In this document: positions 6,460 to 12,234 of the stretch, piece after piece
How positions within the stretch are numbered: the stretch's first letter is position 1
Layout of the letters: each line of letters begins with the position of its first letter
Program-made: the position numbers and the translations under genes
Origin: a virus
Length of the DNA stretch: 36,359 nucleotides
IMG/VR virus record: IMGVR_UViG_3300047319_000838
Span: 1-36,359 of that record
Direction: 5' to 3' (one strand)
The notes under the pieces: generated by a model
Seen by the model: only the letters and a program-made list of their open reading frames with translations
Told to the model about the DNA's origin: nothing
The model's database searches: none

Positions 6460-6496
6460 TTTTTTCCTCTTCTAATTTTATGGAAAAATTCAAGGC
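6381..6496. repeat. 116-bp imperfect direct repeat, copy 2
   Basis: Partner of 5887-6002. Here the repeat still has its full context: the complete 3' end of the gene at 6443-6685 (ALNFSIKLEEEKNELDS) overlaps the start of the gene at 6459. This suggests it is the parental copy and 5887-6002 the derived one. Confidence 0.85.
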
Positions 6497-6685
6497 CTTC
6501 TTATTTAGAGTGCCAAATAATTTATGCCATTGTAATGTGTTCACATCATTAATGTTTAAATCTAAAGATGGGTCCGAACAGTCACCTAAAATATCATGAA
6601 TAGAAATTGTTTCTACTTTTAACTGATTTATTATTCCTAAAATTTCAGTGATATCACGCAAAAGTTCATTTATTCTGTCACTCAT
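6443..6685 (-). CDS. Small helical protein of the recombination operon, unknown
   Basis: An 80-residue acidic protein starting MSDRINELLRDITEILGIIN, with leucine/isoleucine spacing suggesting an N-terminal helix bundle or coiled coil. A second helix is rich in E/K at the C-terminus. The ATG overlaps the stop of the preceding gene, with AAAGGAGAG 3-8 nt before it, indicating translational coupling. The MSD opening is shared with the gene at 6971. No known family. Confidence 0.72.
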   Translation of the reverse strand: MSDRINELLRDITEILGIINQLKVETISIHDILGDCSDPSLDLNINDVNTLQWHKLFGTLNKKALNFSIKLEEEKNELDS

Positions 6686-6971
6686 TTTTCTCTCCTTTCA
6701 AAACATCTTCAAACAAATCAGTATCAATTCTAGCCGCCTTTTCTTTAAAGCGCCCCATGGCTTCCCGCCATTTTAAGGCACTTACTTTCGCTCTCTTAAC
6801 CGTCGATTGGTTGAAATAACCAACAGAATATTTGAGGCTATCCCGAAGGTCATGAGACAGCCTAAGAAGCTCATGCAAGTCATCAAGAGTCTCGTTAAGG
6901 TCCTTGTGAAGCTCATTGATAAGCTTAAGTTCGTTTTTTAGCTTTTCTGCATCTTCTTTTGGGTCACTCAT
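6678..6971 (-). CDS. Coiled-coil protein following RecT, unknown
   Basis: 97 residues. A longer frame opens at 7001, but ATG 6971 (MSDPKEDAEKL) has GGAG 6 nt upstream within the end of recT and overlaps its stop, the same arrangement as the next gene. Residues about 8-55 are a long charged coiled coil (LKLINELHKDLNETLDDLHE). A basic patch (KRAKVSALKWREAMGRFKEK) follows. It might act with the RecT/RecE pair, but this is position-based only. Confidence 0.75.
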   Translation of the reverse strand: MSDPKEDAEKLKNELKLINELHKDLNETLDDLHELLRLSHDLRDSLKYSVGYFNQSTVKRAKVSALKWREAMGRFKEKAARIDTDLFEDVLKGEKNE

Positions 6972-7815
6972 TTTCATCTCCAAAAAATTCTTTCGCACCA
7001 TCAGTCATCGTTTCTTGCACATGCATATTGATTGGTAAGTTTTCTGCTTTCCTTTTCTGAATTAATTTTTTCTCAAATTGTCGCATTACTTCAGCCCATT
7101 GAGAATGGCTCATGTCTTCGATAGAATTAATGTTTAAATGTTCGCAAGTCTTGTTAAGATTAGCACCGAGTTCATGTGCTACATTCTTTAACTCATGTAC
7201 TTGATCATCATTAATTAGCTCAATGATATCTGGTTGGTTATCAATAGTTACACCAACAGCTCTACTATAATCGGTTCGTTGTCTTGGTGAATCCTCAGCT
7301 TCTTCTTTTATAATAATACCGCGCAGTAAATCTGGGAAACAATCTCTTAAAGCGAATCCACGAGCTCTCATCTGTAACATTCGCTTTGGATATTGAGTCC
7401 ACGGACCAGCTTTTCCCCATAGATTAGCGGTCTTAGCATCTGCTTGGCTAAACATGGAAACAAACTCTGGCTCATTCTTTCGCTTAACAGTACATTTTGC
7501 AGTCATGCTTTTTAAGTCTAAGTCTTCATTGATATACTCAAAGTCCGAAGATTGTCGACAAACAGCGAGCATAGCATCACCCCAAATACTTGGTCGACCA
7601 TTGATAACGGCAATATTTTGCATCGCCTGCATAGGCTTTAAACCAAGTTCTTGACCCATCTGAAGACAGACAAGAATATCACCCGGCTTTCCTTTTAAGC
7701 TTGTTGGACAAAAGTTACTAGCCGCTAACAATTCGCTAACCTTTATAGCTTGCTCTATGGTAGATACAACCATAAATCCTTGATTCTTGTCTGATGCAAT
7801 TATTTCGTTACTCAT
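6964..7815 (-). CDS. recT: RecT-family single-strand annealing protein
   Basis: 283 residues. The N-terminal half carries the RecT-type block LVCLQMGQELGLKPMQAMQN, then IAVINGRPSIWGDAMLAVCR (about residues 48-87), the family's most recognisable stretch. PKRMLQMRARGFALRDCFPD follows at about 150-170. The C-terminal tail is lysine-rich. RecT proteins coat single-stranded DNA and anneal it to complementary strands, working with a 5'-3' exonuclease such as the RecE-like protein encoded at 8557-9369. AGAGG lies about 9 nt before the ATG. In this phage the pair likely drives concatemer formation and mosaicism. Confidence 0.92.
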   Translation of the reverse strand: MSNEIIASDKNQGFMVVSTIEQAIKVSELLAASNFCPTSLKGKPGDILVCLQMGQELGLKPMQAMQNIAVINGRPSIWGDAMLAVCRQSSDFEYINEDLDLKSMTAKCTVKRKNEPEFVSMFSQADAKTANLWGKAGPWTQYPKRMLQMRARGFALRDCFPDLLRGIIIKEEAEDSPRQRTDYSRAVGVTIDNQPDIIELINDDQVHELKNVAHELGANLNKTCEHLNINSIEDMSHSQWAEVMRQFEKKLIQKRKAENLPINMHVQETMTDGAKEFFGDENE

Positions 7816-7829
7816 TCGCTAGCCCTCTC

Positions 7830-7922
7830 TTAATAAATGTTAGAATAAATTTCTTTTAAACGTTCCGCTTTATATTTCGCATATTTTTTTCTCATGTGTG
7901 CTGAAATTCTTGTCTTACTCAT
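7830..7922 (-). CDS. 30-residue basic peptide
   Basis: Reads MSKTRISAHMRKKYAKYKAE and ends RLKEIYSNIY. AGGAG is placed 6-7 nt before the ATG, one of the best ribosome sites in the operon, and the gene fills the gap before recT. The peptide is strongly basic and helical, compatible with nucleic-acid binding. No family is known. Confidence 0.6.
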   Translation of the reverse strand: MSKTRISAHMRKKYAKYKAERLKEIYSNIY

Positions 7923-7943
7923 TTTTAACTCCTATTTTAACTA

Positions 7944-8114
7944 TTATACCAAATCTTGACCGTTAATGAAACCATGGAATGGTTCGGGTATACTTGAATT
8001 CTCACTGTCATCTTTAATAACAGATTCCAGATTAAGAAGCAAAAATCCGACCTGTTCCATCTTACCCATGAATGCGCTAAAACTATTGGTTTTTGGTGTG
8101 ATTACATATTTCAT
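7944..8114 (-). CDS. 56-residue unknown protein
   Basis: Starts MKYVITPKTNSFSAFMGKME and ends in PEPFHGFINGQDLV. The ATG overlaps the preceding stop as ATGA (8114-8111), and the next small gene follows after about 20 bp, so it fits the tight operon. It is mixed in composition, with no signal peptide or membrane segment and no recognised domain. Confidence 0.65.
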   Translation of the reverse strand: MKYVITPKTNSFSAFMGKMEQVGFLLLNLESVIKDDSENSSIPEPFHGFINGQDLV

Positions 8115-8323
8115 ATTTGAAACCCTTTTTCATCAAAATTTAAATTTAAAAACTCTTTGGCGTCAATAACATGTTTTTCACATTGGCTGATATGATTACT
8201 CAAAGCTTTATATAAATAATTTTGTTTTTCAACGTCATTTAGTGAGTTAGTTATAAACTTACATGATTCCTCAAGAAACAAGATATCTAATTTAAAACCA
8301 TTAATGCATAACATTTCTTTCAT
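8111..8323 (-). CDS. 70-residue helical protein, unknown
   Basis: Starts MKEMLCINGFKLDILFLEES and continues as two predicted helices with an acidic end (AKEFLNLNFDEKGFQI). It overlaps both neighbours by ATGA junctions. No family is recognised; the place in the operon between the promoter at 8523 and recT suggests an early accessory role. Confidence 0.7.
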   Translation of the reverse strand: MKEMLCINGFKLDILFLEESCKFITNSLNDVEKQNYLYKALSNHISQCEKHVIDAKEFLNLNFDEKGFQI

Positions 8324-8487
8324 TTTGTCACCACCCTAATAATACCTTTCTTCAAATCTTCGACCAAAAGTCCGTCAAGCTTGCACCCTCTCGCTTTCAT
8401 CAATAAGAGCCCTTTAGCAACTCTTTTGCTTTGCGAGGCATTTTCCGAGAATAACTGCCAATTCCAATCTTCTATCATTTCGTACAT
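8320..8487 (-). CDS. 55-residue protein, first gene of the RecT operon
   Basis: Starts MYEMIEDWNWQLFSENASQS and continues KRVAKGLLLMKARGCKLDGL. A full AGGAGG lies 6 nt before the ATG, and the promoter at 8523-8551 is about 35 bp upstream, so this is the leader gene of the unit. The stop overlaps the next start as ATGA. It is basic and helical, with no known family. Confidence 0.7.
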   Translation of the reverse strand: MYEMIEDWNWQLFSENASQSKRVAKGLLLMKARGCKLDGLLVEDLKKGIIRVVTK

Positions 8488-8522
8488 CTTCTTCCTCCTA
8501 GTTACTACTGCCTATGTATGAC

Positions 8523-8551
8523 ATTATGCATACGTTTTCGATTTATGTCAA
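8523..8551 (-). promoter_or_regulatory. Early promoter/operator of the RecT operon
   Basis: On the minus strand TTGACA (8551-8546) is followed after 17 bp by CATAAT (8528-8523). The segment around the -10, 8514-8530, is a 16-of-17 match to the same place in the RecE promoter. It includes a GTATG...CATAC inverted repeat, a likely operator. Confidence 0.8.
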
Positions 8552-8556
8552 TCTTT

Positions 8557-9369
8557 TTATATAGACTCTTCTTCTTTAATTGCATATGCCGGTATCGATA
8601 TTTCTTGGAAACATTCCTCATAACCGGGCCATTCACCTGTGCTCATGCACTCATGGTATATAGCTGCAGCATCTAAATACTCTCTTCTACCCTGTCTAAT
8701 GGTCGGTTCATTTAACACGAAGCAAGCGGTCAGATATGGCGCCTTGTTCTCAACAACCATAAACCCGAAAAACCGGTCCTTTCCGTCATGGTGCTTCAAG
8801 CCGTCAATTTGCATAGCTGCCTGTCTGTGATAGCCGAAGTTATGAATAGACTTTGAAAAGCTCTTAATAGAGTCAGTCGTCTTTATATCGACAATCATGG
8901 TGTCATTATAAAAGTCAGGCCTAGCCCGAAGTCTAGTGTTATAAATACCCGCATCCCAAAGAACTGAATGCTCAACGTTTCCGGGAATTATTTTGTTCCA
9001 CGTGGCGCTGCCCTTGATAGAATCAGCCATATCAACTGCCTGTTCCCATGTTCCCTTCCGCATAATGGTTCTTCCGATAGCGTCTAGTTCTGCTTTAGCT
9101 AATGCTTCCTTGCCAGCTTTAGTTCTCAGGTCGCAAGACTCTCTCATAAGATAATAAGTCTTATTGAATAGCTCTGGCTCTAGGACCAGCATATGGACCG
9201 CGCTGCCAAGTTCCATAGCGGTTGTAGGTTCACTTGGAGCTTTTTCTACGTACTTGTGGAAATATCTTTTAGGACAGTCTATAAGTAGTGTAATGCCACT
9301 TGAACTAATGCCTTCAGATGAGTGATACTCAGTAATAGATAAGTCGGTGTAAATGCCTGCGTGTCTCAT
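8557..9369 (-). CDS. RecE-like PD-(D/E)XK exonuclease
   Basis: 270 residues from the ATG at 9369, which has AGGAGA 6 nt upstream; the longer frame to 9435 runs through the promoter and is rejected. It fits the exonuclease VIII-like PD-(D/E)XK group. Visible are SAVHMLVLEPE with H59, RPDF with D152, VDIKTT with D161 and K163, and YHRQAAM with Y180 and Q183: the metal-binding and catalytic set in order. The expected activity is 5'-3' resection of double-stranded ends, giving single strands for the RecT protein. The E. coli RecE protein is far longer, but this length matches its nuclease domain and phage homologues. Confidence 0.88.
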   Translation of the reverse strand: MRHAGIYTDLSITEYHSSEGISSSGITLLIDCPKRYFHKYVEKAPSEPTTAMELGSAVHMLVLEPELFNKTYYLMRESCDLRTKAGKEALAKAELDAIGRTIMRKGTWEQAVDMADSIKGSATWNKIIPGNVEHSVLWDAGIYNTRLRARPDFYNDTMIVDIKTTDSIKSFSKSIHNFGYHRQAAMQIDGLKHHDGKDRFFGFMVVENKAPYLTACFVLNEPTIRQGRREYLDAAAIYHECMSTGEWPGYEECFQEISIPAYAIKEEESI

Positions 9370-9403
9370 GATGTTCTCCTGGTTAATGTAGATGATGTAT
9401 GTC

Positions 9404-9432
9404 ATTATGCACACCTTTTGAAATCCTGTCAA
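9404..9432 (-). promoter_or_regulatory. Early promoter/operator of the RecE gene
   Basis: On the minus strand TTGACA (9432-9427), 17 bp, CATAAT (9409-9404). The gene start is 35 bp downstream. Bases 9395-9411 repeat the -10 region of the promoter at 8523, indicating shared control. It is divergent from the plus-strand cluster starting at 9542, which includes a ribbon-helix-helix protein. Confidence 0.82.
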
Positions 9433-9541
9433 CAATTATTTCCATTTAAAAGAAATCAAGCTAGCCCTTGCATGCCGTTACCGAATCCTGATAAGATATG
9501 CCAAAGGGATAACGATATATACACTCAATGAGGTAACTAAA

Positions 9542-9766
9542 ATGGCATATAAAGATACTCTGACACTATATGAAGAACTTGTGATTAGTGGAACTCCAGA
9601 AGCACAAGCAAAAATAATGGCACATCAACAAGGGGCTTTAGCCGATGAAATGGGAAGTATTGAGAAAACATTGAACCGAATAGAGAAAGATCTGTTTTGG
9701 ATGCGTATTATAGGCGCAGCAATGGTCGTTAGCTTTATGTCTAACATATTCTGGCTTGCAAGGTAG
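9542..9766 (+). CDS. Small coiled-coil/membrane-anchor family protein, member A
   Basis: 74 residues in three parts. The first is a conserved head, MAYKDTLTLYEELVISGTPE then AQA. The second is a helical middle with IEKTLNRIEKDLFWMR. The third is a C-terminal membrane segment, IIGAAMVVSFMSNIFWLA. GAGGT lies 7 nt before the ATG. At least six relatives lie in this genome (9778, 10822, 11058, 11257, 23060, 23474). The layout recalls bacterial CCDC90/DUF1640-type coiled-coil proteins but is shorter. Function unknown; a membrane-anchored oligomer is the simplest reading. Confidence 0.8.
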   Translation: MAYKDTLTLYEELVISGTPEAQAKIMAHQQGALADEMGSIEKTLNRIEKDLFWMRIIGAAMVVSFMSNIFWLAR

Positions 9767-9777
9767 GAGAATCAAAA

Positions 9778-9933
9778 ATGGCATATATAGACACTTTGAC
9801 AATGTATAACGAGTTGATTGCTTCTGGCTGTACAGAAAAAGTTGCTAGAACAATTGTTATGATAATAAATGAAGAACGTAGAGAATTTCAGTCTAAAATT
9901 GAGTCCTTAAATGATAAATTAAATAGGCGATAA
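9778..9933 (+). CDS. Coiled-coil family protein, member B, lacking the membrane segment
   Basis: 51 residues starting MAYIDTLTMYNELIASGCTE, matching the head of member A, then a charged helix (INEERREFQSKIESLNDKLN) and a stop. AGGAG lies 9 nt before the ATG, 11 bp after the stop of member A. The absence of the C-terminal membrane helix is unusual in the family. It might be a soluble partner in mixed oligomers or a truncated copy. Confidence 0.7.
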   Translation: MAYIDTLTMYNELIASGCTEKVARTIVMIINEERREFQSKIESLNDKLNRR

Positions 9934-9936
9934 CCC

Positions 9937-10158
9937 ATGAACGAAAAAGACCCAGACGAATGCCTTACAGCTCGCCTCAACGTAAAATGTCATCCAGACT
10001 TGTTGAAGTCTATTCGAAAGATTGCCAAGAAATCTGGAATCTATAAAACGTCTACAGTTGTCAGAATGTGGCTGACGGAATGCGTAGAAAGAGAACTGGC
10101 TAAGGATAAGCTGGATGATAAAGGACAAAAGCCTAGAAAAGGTTATGTAAACCATTGA
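9937..10158 (+). CDS. Ribbon-helix-helix DNA-binding protein (Arc-like)
   Basis: 73 residues. TARLNVKCHPDLLKSIRKIA is a strand followed by a helix, then KKSGIYKTSTVVRMWLTECV the turn and second helix: the ribbon-helix-helix pattern of Arc/CopG regulators. The tail is lysine-rich. It begins 3 bp after member B. Such proteins bind inverted or tandem operators as dimers. The twin operator at the divergent RecE and RecT promoters is the obvious candidate target, but binding is inferred. It is the only clear transcription-factor-like protein in the genome. Confidence 0.7.
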   Translation: MNEKDPDECLTARLNVKCHPDLLKSIRKIAKKSGIYKTSTVVRMWLTECVERELAKDKLDDKGQKPRKGYVNH

Positions 10159-10168
10159 GGGGTGAAGA

Positions 10169-10438
10169 ATGACCGACACTAAAAAACTAACAAAATGGCT
10201 AAACAATACTCAGGATGTAATAGACATGTATTATATCGGTGAGGAATTTTATAGCCCTGATGGGTCAATATGCCCTCAAGAAGTAATTAATATTAAAAAA
10301 TTAATTATAGAAGAGCTTTCTAAAATATATCCTATGATTTCTGACTCTTTATTAAACGAAATAAATGAACAGATAAGGATAGGGGTTTTTAATGCAAACG
10401 ATCTACAAAGGTTTTTTAATTTAGATCTTAATGGATAA
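10169..10438 (+). CDS. 89-residue unknown protein
   Basis: Starts MTDTKKLTKWLNNTQDVIDM and is mainly helical, ending in a hydrophobic and acidic stretch (DLQRFFNLDLNG). GGGGTGAAGA precedes the ATG. It shares the MTD..KL opening and leader with the gene at 10445 but little else. No family is recognised. It sits in the plus-strand cluster after the Arc-like gene. Confidence 0.65.
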   Translation: MTDTKKLTKWLNNTQDVIDMYYIGEEFYSPDGSICPQEVINIKKLIIEELSKIYPMISDSLLNEINEQIRIGVFNANDLQRFFNLDLNG

Positions 10439-10444
10439 AGAAGA

Positions 10445-10642
10445 ATGACCGACATTGAAAAGCTTAAGCTAGCTATTAAAGCGGTTGATATAATGCTTGC
10501 CATGGAAAAATTGAAAGAAAATAAAAAATTACTTAAAACTAGGAAGCTAATTTTAAAATCTCTTTCCCTTGATGAACCTATTATACCAATTTCACTTCCT
10601 GCACCAATAGACTACCTTGTAATGTATGCACAATTTTCATAA
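10445..10642 (+). CDS. 65-residue basic helical protein, unknown
   Basis: Starts MTDIEKLKLAIKAVDIMLAM; a lysine-rich helix (KLKENKKLLKTRKLILKSL) and a proline-rich end (EPIIPISLPAPIDYLVM) follow. The gene lies 6 bp after its neighbour, with AAAGAAGA before the ATG. The second half could be a peptide-binding or membrane-proximal tail. No known family. Confidence 0.6.
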   Translation: MTDIEKLKLAIKAVDIMLAMEKLKENKKLLKTRKLILKSLSLDEPIIPISLPAPIDYLVMYAQFS

Positions 10643-10658
10643 TTAGAATTATTTTTTC

Positions 10659-10697
10659 GTAATATAATACATATTATGTAATATTACGTAATATTAT
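10659..10697. repeat. AT-rich decamer repeats GTAATATWAT/C
   Basis: Copies start at 10659 (GTAATATAAT), 10678 (GTAATATTAC, itself palindromic) and 10688 (GTAATATTAT), spaced 19 and 10 bp, so all lie on one helical face. They are in the noncoding gap before family member C and may be protein-binding sites or a bent or easily melted region. Confidence 0.5.
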
Positions 10698-10735
10698 GAA
10701 ATAACGCTACCCGAAAAAATAACGATTATTACCAG

Positions 10736-10753
10736 CGATAATTGGGGTTATCG
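10736..10753. promoter_or_regulatory. Inverted repeat CGATAA / TTATCG
   Basis: A perfect 6-bp inverted repeat (10736-10741 and 10748-10753) around TTGGGG, 15 bp before a candidate promoter. A related ATAACGAT occurs nearby at about 10710 and before member A at about 9508. It could be an operator for the plus-strand cluster or a weak terminator of the gene ending at 10642. Confidence 0.35.
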
Positions 10754-10767
10754 TGAGTAAATGAATT

Positions 10768-10795
10768 TTGTGAAATCGAAGTAATGTAATATAGT
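10768..10795 (+). promoter_or_regulatory. Candidate promoter for family members C-E
   Basis: TTGTGA (10768-10773), 16 bp, TATAGT (10790-10795), followed by the gene start at 10822. The matches are 4 of 6 and 5 of 6 to sigma70 consensus. Confidence 0.45.
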
Positions 10796-10821
10796 ATGAA
10801 ACTGATAAATAAGAGAATCAA

Positions 10822-11043
10822 ATGGCTTACAAAGACTCGTTAACGTTATACAACGAACTCATAGCTACCGGAATATCTGAATCACAGGCACAAATACAAG
10901 CCCAACAATTGGGCGGTGTAACTGATTTGCTAGTGAAAATAGAAAAAGATTTAAGTTGGATGAGAATCATTGGGGCCGGAATGGTCGCCGCATATATTGC
11001 TAATCTGGGCGGAATTTTAGGATTAATTGTACTTATGAAGTAA
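10822..11043 (+). CDS. Coiled-coil/membrane-anchor family protein, member C
   Basis: 73 residues: head MAYKDSLTLYNELIATGISE with SQA, a helical linker ending VKIEKDLSWMR, and a long C-terminal membrane segment IIGAGMVAAYIANLGG followed by ILGLIVLM. It is nearly superimposable on member A, with an IEKDLxWMRIIGA core conserved. AAGAGAAT precedes the ATG. The C-terminus is longer and more hydrophobic than in A. It leads a run of three tandem copies, the other two broken. Confidence 0.8.
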   Translation: MAYKDSLTLYNELIATGISESQAQIQAQQLGGVTDLLVKIEKDLSWMRIIGAGMVAAYIANLGGILGLIVLMK

Positions 11044-11057
11044 CAGGAGAATTTAAA

Positions 11058-11252
11058 ATGGCTTACAAAGACTCATTAACATTATATGAAGAGCTTATCG
11101 CAACTGGCACACCGGAAGCATAAGCTAAAACAACAGCTCATCAATTGGGGGATGTAACTAATATTCTTGTGAAAATAGAAAAGGATTTAATGTGGATGCG
11201 AGTTATAGGTGCTGCGATGGTAGTGGCTTTCATGACTAATTTTTTTAGGTGA
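11058..11252 (+). pseudogene. Family member D, interrupted by a nonsense codon
   Basis: Reads MAYKDSLTLYEELIATGTPE, A, then TAA (11121-11123) exactly where members A and C have a glutamine codon. The frame then continues in register through VKIEKDLMWMRVIGAAMVVA to TGA at 11250. One C-to-T change explains the stop. AGGAGAA precedes the ATG, so the ribosome site is intact. The conserved frame after the stop suggests a recent loss, unless the stop is read through. Confidence 0.85.
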
Positions 11253-11256
11253 AAAA

Positions 11257-11352
11257 ATGGAATATAAGGAATCATTAAAACTATATCAAGAATTGCTTGA
11301 ATCAAATAAGAATGATGAACAATCTATTAGTGAACCTCTCGCCCATAAATGA
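11257..11352 (+). pseudogene. Family member E, 5' fragment
   Basis: ATG at 11257 opens MEYKESLKLYQELLESNKND, EQSI, a recognisable family head. After about 11330 it enters unrelated, GC-richer sequence and stops at 11350-11352. The matching 3' half of a family member resumes at about 11570. The stop overlaps the ATG of the ORF at 11349 as ATGA, so the fragment may now act as a translated leader. Confidence 0.7.
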
Positions 11353-11528
11353 GCAAGCTTCTAGGATCACTCCTAAAAGTTCCTGTTTCTCCGCTCGTTG
11401 CTTATCGAAATAAGTCTTACATAAGCTCCGCAGGCTTTGTACCACAGTTCGAGTGGTACGAAATCTTGGCAGCCGTCTTAATGTTGGTAAAGATCTTGCT
11501 TATTGCCATGTCTGATTATATCCGCTAA
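11349..11528 (+). CDS. 59-residue ORF inside the insert that splits family member E
   Basis: Starts MSKLLGSLLKVPVSPLVAYR and ends with a hydrophobic helix, WYEILAAVLMLVKILLIAMS then DYIR. There is no good Shine-Dalgarno; the start overlaps the preceding stop, so coupling is possible. Base composition is clearly richer in G+C than the flanks, and the DNA holds several hairpins (for example GTACCAC...GTGGTAC at about 11438-11458, CTTAT-CGAA-ATAAG near 11402-11415). The stretch could therefore be a structured RNA and the frame accidental. No family is recognised. Confidence 0.4.
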   Translation: MSKLLGSLLKVPVSPLVAYRNKSYISSAGFVPQFEWYEILAAVLMLVKILLIAMSDYIR

Positions 11529-11561
11529 CCCACCTGTAAACAAGTGGGATTGCGCGGATAT
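11518..11561 (+). terminator. Two-storey hairpin at the right end of the insert
   Basis: The outer stem ATATCCGC (11518-11525) with GCGGATAT (11554-11561) encloses an inner stem CCCAC (11529-11533) with GTGGG (11544-11548). TTTTG follows. It overlaps the stop of the 59-codon ORF and could be a terminator, or an end structure of a mobile element, since subterminal hairpins are typical of IS200/IS605-type elements. Confidence 0.6.
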
Positions 11562-11695
11562 TTTGTTCAAAGTTAATTGAAAAATTAGACAAACTTGAAA
11601 CTCAAATGGATAAGTTATATGTCATAGGAATCTGCATAATAATTAGCATTATTTTTCTTTCTGGGTTTTTAGTTCTTAGCTTTATATTTTATTAA
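11558..11695 (+). pseudogene. Family member E, 3' fragment
   Basis: Frame reading SKLIEKLDKLETQMDKLYVI then a membrane helix GICIIISIIFLSGFLVLSFI and stop at 11693-11695. This is the coiled coil plus C-terminal anchor expected for the head at 11257, but in a different frame relative to it, consistent with an insertion of about 240 bp between them. There is no start codon with a ribosome site. The last 27 bp overlap the end of the minus-strand gene at 11669. Confidence 0.65.
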
Positions 11696-11887
11696 CTCTT
11701 TTTCTGTTTCTTCATTAATTCGTTTAATCTCTTGATCACGTTTCGTTAGTATTTCTTGCATATCTTCGAAACTAAAAGCCATTAATATTTCTTCGGCTAC
11801 AATATCATATTCACGTTCTATCTTCAATGATTGTAATCTAAGAAGAGCTTGGATAATGTAATATACATCTGAGTCGTCATTCTCCAT
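11669..11887 (-). CDS. 72-residue charged helical protein, unknown
   Basis: Starts MENDDSDVYYIIQALLRLQS and ends in a highly charged helix (EIKRINEETEKELIKYKAKN). It is the last of five overlapping minus-strand genes downstream of the lysis region; its ATG overlaps the preceding stop as TAATG. Its 3' end overlaps convergent family fragment E by 27 bp. No known family. Confidence 0.65.
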   Translation of the reverse strand: MENDDSDVYYIIQALLRLQSLKIEREYDIVAEEILMAFSFEDMQEILTKRDQEIKRINEETEKELIKYKAKN

Positions 11888-12234
11888 TAAAACCCATCAT
11901 ATATTCCTGGCTTTATGCCTTTACTCTCGTAGTTATAAAACTTTTTCCAATTAGGGTCTTTCTCGCATTCTTCTAGTGTTTCACTATGGAATTCTTTTAG
12001 TTCTTTAAGCATTTTAAAAGTACAGGGATTTTCTCCGTTATTAAATTTAGAAATTATATCAATAAATTCTCTATATTCATTATGTTCAACCCAATTCTTC
12101 TCTATATATGATAAAGATTCCAAAACAATATCAAAGATATTAATGACTCCATCTTCATCTAATGAATCTTCATATGGTTGAGAACAAATAACATCTAATA
12201 TTGCAGAGCGGATGATTTCTAGATATTTACTCAT
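11887..12234 (-). CDS. Tandem small-gene family, M(N/S)KY(I/L)EI type, 115 residues
   Basis: Starts MSKYLEIIRSAILDVICSQP, matching the openings of the two genes upstream (MNKYIEII..., MNKYIEIL...). The rest is acidic, helical and divergent. ATGA and TAATG junctions with both neighbours mark a coupled operon. No conserved domain is recognised; cytoplasmic, by absence of signal or membrane segments. Confidence 0.7.
   Translation of the reverse strand: MSKYLEIIRSAILDVICSQPYEDSLDEDGVINIFDIVLESLSYIEKNWVEHNEYREFIDIISKFNNGENPCTFKMLKELKEFHSETLEECEKDPNWKKFYNYESKGIKPGIYDGF

Noticed and set aside
10678-10687. GTAATATTAC contains TAATATTAC, the rolling-circle nick site of geminiviruses
   Set aside because: There is no rolling-circle Rep gene here and the stretch is simply AT-rich and repetitive; a chance match.
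11121-11123. Recoding of TAA as glutamine
   Set aside because: TAA ends many intact genes in this genome, including terL and the replication gene, so a single in-frame TAA is a nonsense mutation.
11438-11458. tRNA-like arm (GTTCGA loop in a 7-bp stem)
   Set aside because: No acceptor, D or anticodon arms can be placed around it, and the loop position of TTCGA is wrong for a T arm.
11331-11570. Group I or group II intron interrupting family member E
   Set aside because: I could not find the conserved core elements or a domain V-like motif; the hairpins alone do not support an intron call, so it is reported only as an unexplained cassette.
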